The notes under the pieces are model-generated. The model searched no databases. It saw nothing but the letters and a program-made list of their open reading frames with translations, and was not told the DNA's origin. A stretch of 42,624 nucleotides of DNA from Actinomycetota bacterium (lineage in GTDB: Bacteria; Actinomycetota; Acidimicrobiia; Spongiisociales; UBA5794): positions 1-42,624 of the forward strand of contig JASJXX010000011.1 of the NCBI GenBank assembly GCA_030123765.1, read 5' to 3'. Below, in pieces: positions 26,453 through 33,791 of the stretch (position 1 is its first letter; the number at the start of each line of letters is the position of its first letter). The position numbers and the translations under genes are program-made.

Positions 26453-26469
26453 TCCGGTCCTCGACCGGA
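26453..26469. terminator. Hairpin between convergent genes
   Basis: TCCGGTC and GACCGGA form a seven-bp stem with a three-base loop. It lies between the convergent stops at 26417 and 26553 and could serve both strands. There is no T tract. Confidence 0.4.
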
Positions 26470-26552
26470 CGAACCTCTCGGCACAGGCCGCAGATACGAA
26501 CCGGCAAGCGCCTACGCGGATCGCTGTCTCGATCCCGGAGCCCCGCCTCTGC

Positions 26553-27422
26553 TCAGCCGGCGAAGGACCAGAGGCTTGCGACGGGTATTGCTGCGAGTAC
26601 CGCGAGAGTTCCGTACAGCAGCATGCGAATCTGTGGCTTCGTTACCGCAGGACCGTCCGAGAGAGACTCGAGCCGGATAGCCGCTGCCTCAGCTTTGGAG
26701 AAGGCAGCGATGCCGGTACCGCAGTAGGTGTGGCTGAGCGTCATTAGAGCGCTCCTCGTGGACCGCCTGTCGAGGGATGTCGGACCAGCCGCAGCGTCTG
26801 CCCAGCATTCGAGGGACAACTCGAGGGAGTCGAGGCTCTCCCGTACTGGACGGAGATGCCCGAAGATCGGAGCCAACGCAGCGACGACGAGAAGATACCT
26901 TGAGTGGCGGTAGCGGATGTGTGCGGCCTCATGCTGGATCACTGTGCGAAGTTCGTCCTCCGTCAGTACCTCTACGAGGCCCTCAGACAGGACGATCTGT
27001 GGAGGTCTTCCGGGGAGGGAGAAGGCGAGTTCGGCTCTTGTGGGGAGGAGCACGATGTCAACGCCGTCGACGAGGTGGTGCTCCCCGAACCAGGGCTCCG
27101 CCCGGAGCACTCTCCGTCTCGCGACGAGCCTTGCGATGCCGATCGCGACGCTTACGGGTAGGGCTACGGCAGTGATGAGAGAGACGTAGCCGGCGAATAT
27201 CCCACCCGGAAAGAAGTGCCTCTGCTCGCCACCGTTGATGAAGAACAGAAGGAGTGGGAGGGCGCAGACGATGAGCGCAACCTCAAATAGCACGACCGCG
27301 GCGACCAGGGATGTCGCGTTGATCCTCGCCCACTCAGATGGAGCGAGGTGGGCGCGCAGTCGCCGTGTGAGAGAGGGGAGTAGGAGGAGCCCAATGACCG
27401 CGAGGAGGAGTGCTTCGCTCAT
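26553..27422 (-). CDS. M56-family (BlaR1/MecR1-like) membrane metallopeptidase
   Basis: A 289-residue membrane protease with four or so helices and the zinc motif HEAAH (H164, E165, H168) followed by E205 in LSLECWAD. M56 proteases partner BlaI/MecI-type repressors: on a signal they trigger cleavage of the repressor. This one lacks the extracytoplasmic penicillin-sensor domain of BlaR1, so the signal is not a beta-lactam bound in that way. The ATG overlaps the stop of the blaI-like gene by four bases, giving a two-gene operon divergent from the cytochrome oxidase operon. Confidence 0.88.
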   Translation of the reverse strand: MSEALLLAVIGLLLLPSLTRRLRAHLAPSEWARINATSLVAAVVLFEVALIVCALPLLLFFINGGEQRHFFPGGIFAGYVSLITAVALPVSVAIGIARLVARRRVLRAEPWFGEHHLVDGVDIVLLPTRAELAFSLPGRPPQIVLSEGLVEVLTEDELRTVIQHEAAHIRYRHSRYLLVVAALAPIFGHLRPVRESLDSLELSLECWADAAAGPTSLDRRSTRSALMTLSHTYCGTGIAAFSKAEAAAIRLESLSDGPAVTKPQIRMLLYGTLAVLAAIPVASLWSFAG

Positions 27423-27769
27423 TCGTGCTCCAGGAATCGACGCAGCTCCCTGCGATCGGAGGCAGAGAGATTGTCGATGAATCTCGCCAGCGTGAGGTTG
27501 CGCTCACGTGTTGCAGCAAGCAGCTCCTCCATTCTTCGAGCGGCGCTGTCTGCCCTGCCCTCTCTCGGAAGGTACGTGTAGGTGCGACCCCGTCGGGTGC
27601 GGGTGAGCAGGCCTTTCTTCCAGAGTCGCGATACGGCTGTGAGGACCGTCGTGTAGGCAATGGCCCTGGCGCTCTTGAGTTCTGCGTGGACCTGGGACGG
27701 GGTGAGCGGCTGGCTCGCGTTCCACAGGATCTCCATCACTGCAGACTCGAGATGCGGTTCCCTCGACAT
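27419..27769 (-). CDS. BlaI/MecI/CopY-family transcriptional repressor
   Basis: A 116-residue winged-helix protein (MSREPHLESAVMEILW, then PLTPSQVHAEL, AYTTVLTAVSRLWKKGLL, RTYTYLP), the typical BlaI layout with a helical C-terminal dimerisation part. ATG 27769 is chosen because GAGGAG lies eight bases upstream. BlaI repressors bind palindromes related to TACA-N2-TGTA. Two palindromes lie in the region between this gene and coxB, at 27803-27813 and 27886-27903. The M56 protease encoded next is its likely inactivator. It has no metal-binding Cys tail as in CopY, so direct copper sensing is not indicated. Confidence 0.9.
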   Translation of the reverse strand: MSREPHLESAVMEILWNASQPLTPSQVHAELKSARAIAYTTVLTAVSRLWKKGLLTRTRRGRTYTYLPREGRADSAARRMEELLAATRERNLTLARFIDNLSASDRRELRRFLEHE

Positions 27770-27802
27770 GCTCTCTGCTCCTCGGTTCTCGACAAGAGAT
27801 AC

Positions 27803-27813
27803 TACATCGTGTA
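27803..27813. promoter_or_regulatory. Candidate BlaI operator near blaI
   Basis: TACA-TCG-TGTA is a palindrome 34-44 bases upstream of the blaI-type start. It overlaps a minus-strand TAGTAT -10-like box (27804-27799), so binding would fit autorepression. It matches the TACA/TGTA half-sites known for BlaI/CopY repressors, but with a three-base centre instead of two. Confidence 0.4.
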
Positions 27814-27885
27814 CAAGCACACGTCGGGGAACACGCGAGATAACCGTGAGAAAGACTGAATTGCGGACTATGCAATTGGGGTTTA

Positions 27886-27903
27886 ACTACTACAATTAGT
27901 AGT
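27886..27903. promoter_or_regulatory. Candidate BlaI operator at the cox promoter
   Basis: ACTACTACAATTAGTAGT is a perfect inverted repeat with seven-base arms and a CAAT centre. It touches the -35 box of the cox promoter. It contains TACTACA on one side and nearly the mirrored TGTAGTA on the other, close to BlaI-type operators. Repressor binding here would block the oxidase operon. Confidence 0.55.
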
Positions 27904-27931
27904 AGACAAGCTCGATTGAAGCGGCTATGTT
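27903..27931 (+). promoter_or_regulatory. Promoter of the cytochrome oxidase operon
   Basis: TAGACA (27903-27908, one base from TTGACA) is followed by a 17-base spacer and TATGTT (27926-27931). Transcription would start near 27938, leaving a leader of about three bases before the coxB ATG. Confidence 0.55.
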
Positions 27932-27940
27932 CGCCGCAGA

Positions 27941-28708
27941 ATGGGTGCAGAACGATCAGACAATAGAGTTGACCTCATCATCGTCGCCGTGCTGTGGGTA
28001 GCGCTCACGGGTGCTGGATTGTGGTGGGCAACCGTGACGAATCTCCACCCGATCGGAGCGTCGAGTAACGCGGTGATATCGGATGAAGCATTCGATCTTC
28101 TCCTGTATCTCTCCATGCCGGTCACGACCTTCGTAGTGGTCGTTCTCGGTTACTCCGTCCTACGATTTCGCGTATCCCTCGACGAGACGGAGGATGCGGC
28201 GCCGGTTCGGAGCAACCGGCTCTTCATCGCGATGTGGGTACTCATCACGGTGGGTCTCTCCGTGTACGTGATCTTCAACCCCGGGTTCACGGGTCTCGAT
28301 GCTCTCGCGGCTGACAAGAACGCGGAGATGACGATCGAAGTCACGGCCAGCCAGTGGAGGTGGGACTATCGGTATGTCGAGGAGAACATCGAGTTCCTGG
28401 ACGCAGACGGACTCGTACTCCCCGTAGACACGCGGATCCTGTTCAAGATCACCTCGCAGGACGTCATCCACTCGTTCTGGGTACCGGCCTTCCGCGTCAA
28501 GAAGGATGCCGTGCCCGGTCTCATCACAGAGGTCTACATGACGACGACGAAGCTCGGCGACTTTGCTCAGGACGACGGCTTCCGCAACCAGTGTGCAGAA
28601 CTCTGTGGAACAGGGCACACGCGTATGCGTACGACCGTGACCGTGCTCACCCGGGTCGACTTCATCGCGTGGGTCGATGCACAGCGGAACGCGGAGGTGT
28701 CGGGATGA
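27941..28708 (+). CDS. coxB: Cytochrome c oxidase subunit II
   Basis: A 255-residue subunit II. Hydrophobic segments lie near 10-32, 54-75 and 94-112; the CuA domain follows outside the membrane. All CuA ligands are present: H177 (VIHSFWVP), C218, E220, C222, H226 and M229 (CAELCGTGHTRM). The aromatic electron-entry patch is SQWRWDYRY (137-145). There is no C-terminal cytochrome c domain, so it is not a caa3-type fused subunit, and no lipobox. It is the first gene of the oxidase operon, with its promoter and a palindromic operator candidate immediately upstream. Confidence 0.95.
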   Translation: MGAERSDNRVDLIIVAVLWVALTGAGLWWATVTNLHPIGASSNAVISDEAFDLLLYLSMPVTTFVVVVLGYSVLRFRVSLDETEDAAPVRSNRLFIAMWVLITVGLSVYVIFNPGFTGLDALAADKNAEMTIEVTASQWRWDYRYVEENIEFLDADGLVLPVDTRILFKITSQDVIHSFWVPAFRVKKDAVPGLITEVYMTTTKLGDFAQDDGFRNQCAELCGTGHTRMRTTVTVLTRVDFIAWVDAQRNAEVSG

Positions 28709-28737
28709 CGACTTCGGTACGAGCGGTGAACGCGTGA
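28705..28737 (+). CDS. Ten-codon ORF bridging coxB and coxA
   Basis: ATG at 28705 overlaps the coxB stop (ATGA). The ORF encodes MTTSVRAVNA, and its TGA overlaps the coxA GTG (GTGA, 28734-28737). A strong GGAGG (28693-28697) lies seven bases upstream of this ATG, whereas the coxA GTG has no ribosome site of its own. It probably serves as a translational bridge that sets subunit I output; the peptide itself need not be functional. The alternative, that it is chance, is weakened by both overlaps and the perfectly placed GGAGG. Confidence 0.5.
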   Translation: MTTSVRAVNA

Positions 28738-30539
28738 GCATTCTCAAAGGGATAGTTGGCGGCATCCTTGGCTACCTGCTGGGCGCAGCGTTGGTTACTT
28801 CGATCAGAGCCGCGACCGGCGCCGAGCCCTGGGACTTTGAAGTGGCGACGATGGGGGCGTACCTGCCGACCGTGGTCGGTTGGCTCCTGGGTGTGGGTGT
28901 CTGGGAGTACTGGGCGCGCCCGTGGTTTGGCAGAGAGGCCAAGCCGTACACCACGGTCGGGTGGAGGCGGTACTTCAATTTCGACACAGATCACAAAGTG
29001 ATCGGCATCCAGTACCTCGTGAGCTTCTTGTTCCTGTTCTTTCTCGCAGGCCTCTTCGCCATGGTGATGCGGTGGGAGCTGATGAACCCTGGCAGGGACA
29101 TCCTCACCCCATCGTCGTACAACGGTTTCATGAGTCTCCATGGAACAATGATGGTGTTCGTCGCAGTCGCTGCGATCGTCGGCGCGTTCGGGAACTACAT
29201 CGTCCCAATCATGATCGGCGCGGACGACATGGCTTTCCCGAAGCTCAACGCGTTGAGCTACTGGCTCGTTCCGGTCGTCGTGGCGTTCCTGACAGCCTCG
29301 TTCTTGGTCGGCGGGTACGACACCGGATGGACCGGGTACGCACCGCTCTCCGTCACGACGCGAACAGGTGCCCTCTTCTTCAACCTGGCATTCCTCACGC
29401 TCGGTCTCTCCTCGATCGTCGGTGCCATCAACTTCCTCACCACGGTCCACAAGATGCGAGCTCCCGGCATGACGTGGTCACGTCTCCCCATCTTCGTCTG
29501 GTCGATCTACGTCACCTCGTGGCTGTCTCTCATCTTTACCCAGTTCATCGCCCTCGCCATGCTGATGGTCGTCTTCGCCCGAACCCTCGGGATGGCCTTC
29601 TTCGAAGCAGCAGCAGGTGGCGACCCGCTGCTGTACCAGAACGTGTTCTGGTTCTACTCGCATCCTGCTGTCTACATCATGATCCTTCCGGCGTTCGGCG
29701 TGACGCTCGAGATCCTCTCGCACTTCTCGCGCAAGCCGCTCTTCGCTTACAAGTGGGCCGTGGGAGGCATGATCGGGATCGCAGCCATGAGCGCGTTCGT
29801 GTGGGCGCACCACATGTTCACGAGTGGTATGCCTGACGTCCTCCTGAAGCCGTTCCTTGCGTCGACGGAGCTCATATCGATCCCAACGGGTCTCATCATG
29901 TTGTCGGCGCTCGGAACGATCTGGCAGGGGAGGCTCCGGCTTCACGTGCCGATGTTGTTCGCCCTTGGAGTGGTCTTCAACTTTCTTTTCGGCGGAATCA
30001 CCGGGGTGTTCCTCGCAGACGCTCCCCTCGACATCCAGCTCCACGACACGTACTTCGTGGTGGCCCACTTCCACTACGTGATTCTCGGGGGTGGCATCTT
30101 TGGCCTGTTCGCCGCCGTCTATTACTGGTTCCCGAAGATGACCGGCCGGATGATGAACGAGACGCTCGGAAAGGTCCACTTCTGGTGGATGATCATCGGC
30201 TTCAACTTCACCTTCATGCCGATGTTCTGGATCGGGATGAACGGGATGAACCGACGCATCTCGGACTACGTCCCGAACCTCGGTGGAACCAACAGGATGA
30301 TCTCGCTCGCGGGCTTCTTCCTCGGGATGAGTTTCGTGATCTTCCTCTGGAACTACATCTACTCCTGGTGGCGTGGCGCCGACGCCCCCTCCAACCCGTG
30401 GGGTGCAACGACGCTCGAGTGGATGACATCGTCGCCGCCACCGCTCGAGAATTTCGACGTCATACCTGAGGTGGTCGGGGGCCCGTACACCTACGGCGAC
30501 AAGTCGGCGAAGCACGCGATCTTGGAGCCACGATTGTGA
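28734..30539 (+). CDS. coxA: Cytochrome c oxidase subunit I, A2-like, with two extra N-terminal helices
   Basis: A 601-residue haem-copper oxidase catalytic subunit. Two extra membrane helices (about 5-25 and 40-58) precede the usual core. Haem a ligands are H136 and H447; CuB ligands are H310, H359 and H360; haem a3 is bound by H445; the cross-linked Tyr is Y314. The helix VI motif is Y308-S309-H310-P-A312-V, the YSHPAV signature of A2 oxidases that replaces the Glu of HPEVY. The D-channel Asp (GADDMAFPKLN) is present, but Ile388 in IPTGLIML replaces the K-channel Lys. GTG 28734 is chosen by its overlap with the bridge ORF; ATG 28677 lies in coxB without a ribosome site. Confidence 0.93.
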   Translation: MSILKGIVGGILGYLLGAALVTSIRAATGAEPWDFEVATMGAYLPTVVGWLLGVGVWEYWARPWFGREAKPYTTVGWRRYFNFDTDHKVIGIQYLVSFLFLFFLAGLFAMVMRWELMNPGRDILTPSSYNGFMSLHGTMMVFVAVAAIVGAFGNYIVPIMIGADDMAFPKLNALSYWLVPVVVAFLTASFLVGGYDTGWTGYAPLSVTTRTGALFFNLAFLTLGLSSIVGAINFLTTVHKMRAPGMTWSRLPIFVWSIYVTSWLSLIFTQFIALAMLMVVFARTLGMAFFEAAAGGDPLLYQNVFWFYSHPAVYIMILPAFGVTLEILSHFSRKPLFAYKWAVGGMIGIAAMSAFVWAHHMFTSGMPDVLLKPFLASTELISIPTGLIMLSALGTIWQGRLRLHVPMLFALGVVFNFLFGGITGVFLADAPLDIQLHDTYFVVAHFHYVILGGGIFGLFAAVYYWFPKMTGRMMNETLGKVHFWWMIIGFNFTFMPMFWIGMNGMNRRISDYVPNLGGTNRMISLAGFFLGMSFVIFLWNYIYSWWRGADAPSNPWGATTLEWMTSSPPPLENFDVIPEVVGGPYTYGDKSAKHAILEPRL

Positions 30540-30763
30540 GCGATATAGCTGCAACGGGTGAGATGCAGGGTGCGCGCCGGATCGGTATCGGTGTGAGGGT
30601 CGTCCTCGTGCTCGGGGCACTCACCGTAATCGAGTACGCCATTGCGATCGCAGAGCCACCCGGCCAGTTGCCGCTGATCTTCGCTATCGCCCTGGCGAAG
30701 GCTGTGCCGATCCTCATCTACTTCATGCACGTCAACCAGATATGGGGAGGGGAGCACTCGTGA
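30536..30763 (+). CDS. Cytochrome c oxidase small subunit (subunit IV type)
   Basis: A 75-residue protein with two membrane helices (about 20-38 and 48-66) and the ending AKAVPILIYFMHV, typical of prokaryotic subunit IV (COX4_pro-like). It stabilises the oxidase complex. The GTG overlaps the coxA stop by four bases (GTGA), and the 3' end overlaps subunit III in the same way. Assignment rests on size, helices and operon position. Confidence 0.8.
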   Translation: MSDIAATGEMQGARRIGIGVRVVLVLGALTVIEYAIAIAEPPGQLPLIFAIALAKAVPILIYFMHVNQIWGGEHS

Positions 30764-31338
30764 CCGCTGTCGGCCATGCAGCCCACGGAGTGCACGAGGC
30801 GCCGGCGAAGCGCCTCGGGATCAACCGCCTCGGGTTGTGGTTCTTCATCCTCAGCGAGTCGATATTGTTCGTCGGCCTCCTCATGGTGCGCTTCTCCCTG
30901 CTTGGCACCTACATCCACGAGGAGCTGTCTCAGCTCATCGGTCTGATGATCACGGTGATTCTGCTGGCCTCGTCTTTCACCGCGTATCAAGCAGAGCGTT
31001 CGATGGCGAGAGGCGACCTTGGGGCGACCAAGCGGAACTTGCTGATCACACTCGGCCTCGGCACGGTATTCATCGCAGGCGTCGCGTTCGAGTGGCACGA
31101 AGCCCTGGAAGCGTTCCCTCCGAGCACAGTGTTTGGATCGGTGTTCTTCACGATGACCGGGGTTCACGTCTTTCACGTGCTCACCGGGCTCGTGATGCTC
31201 GCCATTGTGCACAGGAGAGTGCGAAGACACGAAACCACATCTACTGATTCGTGGCCGGTTGAAGCATCGGTGAAGTACTGGCACTTCGTCGACGTCGCGT
31301 GGGTGTTCTTTTACCCGGCACTGTATCTGATCAGCTAA
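30760..31338 (+). CDS. coxC: Cytochrome c oxidase subunit III
   Basis: A 192-residue subunit III with five predicted helices, the short bacterial form lacking the first two helices of the seven-helix type. Conserved features are GLWFFILSESILFVGLL, YQAERSMARGD, ALEAFPPSTVFGSVFFTMTG, GVHVFHVLTGL and the end YWHFVDVAWVFFYPALYL. GTG 30760 is chosen because it overlaps the preceding stop (GTGA) and a very strong GGGGAGGGGAG lies upstream; ATG 30742 is possible. It is the last core subunit gene. Confidence 0.93.
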   Translation: MTAVGHAAHGVHEAPAKRLGINRLGLWFFILSESILFVGLLMVRFSLLGTYIHEELSQLIGLMITVILLASSFTAYQAERSMARGDLGATKRNLLITLGLGTVFIAGVAFEWHEALEAFPPSTVFGSVFFTMTGVHVFHVLTGLVMLAIVHRRVRRHETTSTDSWPVEASVKYWHFVDVAWVFFYPALYLIS

Positions 31339-31376
31339 AACCCTAGCGAGCTGATTGAGAAGAGAAGGGAAGGCAT

Positions 31377-31931
31377 ATGTTGAAGAGAGAGACAGAGTGG
31401 CGGATCGGACTCATCGCGGTTGCAGTGGCCCTCGTCGCTACGGCGTGTGGCGGCGGAGACTCCGCTGTAACGCCGGACGAGGACGGCGTCATCATCATCG
31501 AGATGAGTGAATTCGCGTTCTCACCTGGAGACATCAAGGTGAAAGTCGGCGACACCGTCACGATCAAATTGAACAACGTCGGTGATAAGGAGCACGAATG
31601 GATGATCGGCAGAGAAGTCGAGTCTGAGGAAGGATTCCCGAACGGCTTCCATGTGAACTTTTTCGACGACATGATGGGTCTCGAGGTCATGCCGATGAAC
31701 GCCGCGATGGGGATGCCAGACATGGAGATGGATGGCGACGACAGCACCATGGAAGGCATGGATGACGACATGGGCCACGGATTCATGGTCATGCGTATGC
31801 CTGGCGAAGCAGCGACTATCACCTTCACCGTCACCGAGGACCAGATCGGTGAGTGGGAGATGGCTTGCTTTGAGGAGGACGGCGCCCACTACGACGACGG
31901 TATGAGAGGTACCTTCATCGTCGAAGGCTAA
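31377..31931 (+). CDS. Met-rich cupredoxin lipoprotein
   Basis: A 184-residue lipoprotein (lipobox VATAC, Cys24) with a cupredoxin domain. A type 1 copper site is readable: H73 in KEHEWMIG, then C164-x6-H171-x4-M176 near the C-terminus. Between them (99-141) is an Asp- and Met-rich insert with 14 Met residues, typical of proteins that handle Cu(I). It lies 38 bases after subunit III, with an AAGGGAAGG ribosome site, and is the last gene before the operon terminator. It could deliver copper to CuA/CuB or carry electrons to the oxidase. Both roles are inference. Confidence 0.85.
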   Translation: MLKRETEWRIGLIAVAVALVATACGGGDSAVTPDEDGVIIIEMSEFAFSPGDIKVKVGDTVTIKLNNVGDKEHEWMIGREVESEEGFPNGFHVNFFDDMMGLEVMPMNAAMGMPDMEMDGDDSTMEGMDDDMGHGFMVMRMPGEAATITFTVTEDQIGEWEMACFEEDGAHYDDGMRGTFIVEG

Positions 31932-31941
31932 GGAGAGAGTT

Positions 31942-31984
31942 GTCCGGGGAGATGCACGGTCGCTGAAGCCGGATCTCCCCGGAC
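31942..31984 (+). terminator. Hairpin at the end of the cox operon
   Basis: GTCCGGGGAGAT (31942-31953) pairs perfectly with ATCTCCCCGGAC (31973-31984), a 12-bp stem with a 19-base loop, ten bases after the cupredoxin stop. There is no T tract, as is common in actinobacteria. It probably ends the oxidase transcript. Confidence 0.7.
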
Positions 31985-32137
31985 TTCAACCCGGGTCTTT
32001 GTCACGTCTGCGCTAGCGGAGACGTCGAGCAGCCAGTTGTTCGTGCCGCCCGCAGGCCGTTGCGGCGTCGGTGCACGGAGAAAGGCGCCTGCGACGATTA
32101 TTATGAGACCCGTGATTACATCAACATAGAGTCTCGG

Positions 32138-33025
32138 GTGCTCTGGACCGGTGGCGGCCAGGCACGCGAGCTTGCCGAAGTACTCGGCGGTGACACAGCA
32201 CATCAGGCCGGCGCGAACATCGCGGCCGCCTGTATCGAGGCGCGAGCAACATTGCTCGTCGCGAGGAATCGCGTCTCGATTGACCTGTGCAACACTGCGG
32301 TACCTCACGGCTTCACACCCGCGACAACGAGTTCGATCGTGGCAGCCGTTGGCAGTGGACCGCACTCCCTGCTCGCAGCGGCACTCGCAGACTCCCTGTC
32401 GCGCAAGCTCAACGTCCCGGCGAGTGCCGTATACGGTCACAGCCAGGCAGGCGAACGAGCACAGGCAGAGGAGGTCCTCTCGGACATCATTGCACGACTG
32501 CCAGAGTTGGACGCACAGGCAGTTGAGGCTCCGAGTCCTTCAGCGATGGTCAGCGCCCTGCCAGACGGAACGCTCCTCATCGTTGGGGCCCCCGGCGGTT
32601 CGTGGTTCCAACGACGATTCTTCGGACCCGGTGCTCGGATCATTGCGAGGGCTCCCAGCGGAACGATCGTCGTCAATCACAGCCGGACCCGCATCTACCA
32701 GGTGATGCAGGAAGCGGTTGCTGTGGGACCGCACATGCGTGCAGCGGATGCCAGACAGTTGTACGGACCGGGGCACGTGATGATCGCGGAGGACGGCGCA
32801 CTTCTCGGCGTCGTCCCAGCGGACACGCTGGAGAACGCTCGTCCGGATCGAGAACTCTGCGAGATCATGGATCGCGCGGTGTTCCTGTCGGCGATCGAAG
32901 AGACTGATCAAGCGGCGGGCCTCATCGAGCAATTTGGGGGAGGGCCGGTGCCGGTAGTTGACTCACGTGGGCGTCTTGTCGGAAGCGTCTCATCGTCGGA
33001 CATTCTTGCGGGACGTCTGCTGTAA
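32138..33025 (+). CDS. USP-like and CBS-domain protein
   Basis: A 295-residue soluble protein. The middle (about 60-180) resembles a universal-stress-protein fold: GTLLIVGAPGGSWFQRRFFGPGARIIARAPSG has the late USP glycine-rich pattern. The C-terminal 110 residues form a CBS-domain pair ending PVPVVDSRGRLVGSVSSSDIL, which in other proteins binds adenine nucleotides. It may sense energy state. The GTG at 32138 lies five bases after TAGAGT, a possible leaderless arrangement; a TTG start at 32060 would add 26 residues. It stands alone after the cox terminator and converges on tatC. No target is indicated. Confidence 0.65.
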   Translation: MLWTGGGQARELAEVLGGDTAHQAGANIAAACIEARATLLVARNRVSIDLCNTAVPHGFTPATTSSIVAAVGSGPHSLLAAALADSLSRKLNVPASAVYGHSQAGERAQAEEVLSDIIARLPELDAQAVEAPSPSAMVSALPDGTLLIVGAPGGSWFQRRFFGPGARIIARAPSGTIVVNHSRTRIYQVMQEAVAVGPHMRAADARQLYGPGHVMIAEDGALLGVVPADTLENARPDRELCEIMDRAVFLSAIEETDQAAGLIEQFGGGPVPVVDSRGRLVGSVSSSDILAGRLL

Positions 33026-33077
33026 CTCTCCACAGCGCGAGCACGCGAGCTCGATTGGTGTCACCTGGTGCGCGTGG

Positions 33078-33791
33078 TCATCGTCTCAGGATGAACCGGA
33101 TCGCGAGAATCGAGATCTCGAAGAGGATGTAGAGAGGCACGGCTAGGAGCATCAACGTCATGGGATCGCCGGTCGGAGTGATGATCGCTGCAGCGATCAG
33201 GATGAACAGGAGCGCCCATCGGCGGTTCTCCCTCAGCTTCTTGCTTGTGATGGCACCTGCGGCTGCGGCTGCGAAGAGAAAGATGGGGAAGTCGAACGCG
33301 ATGCCGAAGGCGAGGACGAACCGGGTGGCGAACTTCAGGTAGCTGTCGATGCTTATGACCGGTGTGAGGGCATCTCCTCCGAATCCAAGAAGGAATCCGA
33401 GGCCGCGCTCAAGGGCGACGTACCCAACCGTGACACCGAAGAGGAAGAGCAGCACGAACACGACGGAGATGGGATACGCCCACCGTTTCTCTCTCGTGGA
33501 CATCGCAGGCGCCGCGAACCGCCACGCCTGGTAGAGGATCACTGGCGACGCGAGGATGACACCGGCGAAGAGGCTCAGACGCATCACCGCGGAGAACGCT
33601 TCGGTTGGCTTGAAAAACGCGAGCTGGCTGTCGGGGACCGCCACGTAGTACGGCCTGGCAAGCAGATCGAGAATCTGCTTGTTGAAGAAGAACGCGACGA
33701 ACGTGGCGATGGCGACGGCGATGAGTACCTTGATGAGCCGCGATCGGAACTCGACAAAGTGGTTCATCATCGACATCGTTGATGACGTCAT
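33078..33791 (-). CDS. tatC: Twin-arginine translocase subunit TatC
   Basis: A 237-residue membrane protein with six predicted helices. Landmarks are HFVEFRSRLIKVL at the N-terminus (the conserved Glu/Arg region), FFKPTEAFSAVMRLSLFAGVILASPVILYQ, FAAPAMSTREKRWA, and the helix starting DFPIFLF. TatC binds twin-arginine signal peptides and, with TatA/B, exports folded proteins. Its ATG overlaps the TatA/B-type gene by four bases. Clients in this window may include none; the oxidase proteins do not show twin-arginine signals. Confidence 0.95.
   Translation of the reverse strand: MTSSTMSMMNHFVEFRSRLIKVLIAVAIATFVAFFFNKQILDLLARPYYVAVPDSQLAFFKPTEAFSAVMRLSLFAGVILASPVILYQAWRFAAPAMSTREKRWAYPISVVFVLLFLFGVTVGYVALERGLGFLLGFGGDALTPVISIDSYLKFATRFVLAFGIAFDFPIFLFAAAAAGAITSKKLRENRRWALLFILIAAAIITPTGDPMTLMLLAVPLYILFEISILAIRFILRR

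Noticed and set aside
26553-27769. BlaI/M56 pair as a beta-lactam resistance system
   Set aside because: No beta-lactamase or penicillin-binding gene is present and the M56 protein lacks the penicillin-sensor domain.
29478-30620. Long minus-strand open frame antisense to coxA
   Set aside because: Antisense to a clear oxidase gene; the product is a His/Glu/Arg-rich artefact of GC-rich codons.
32099-32114. TATTAT followed by GTG at 32112 as a leaderless start of the USP/CBS gene
   Set aside because: The GTG is out of frame with the gene and meets a stop after five codons.
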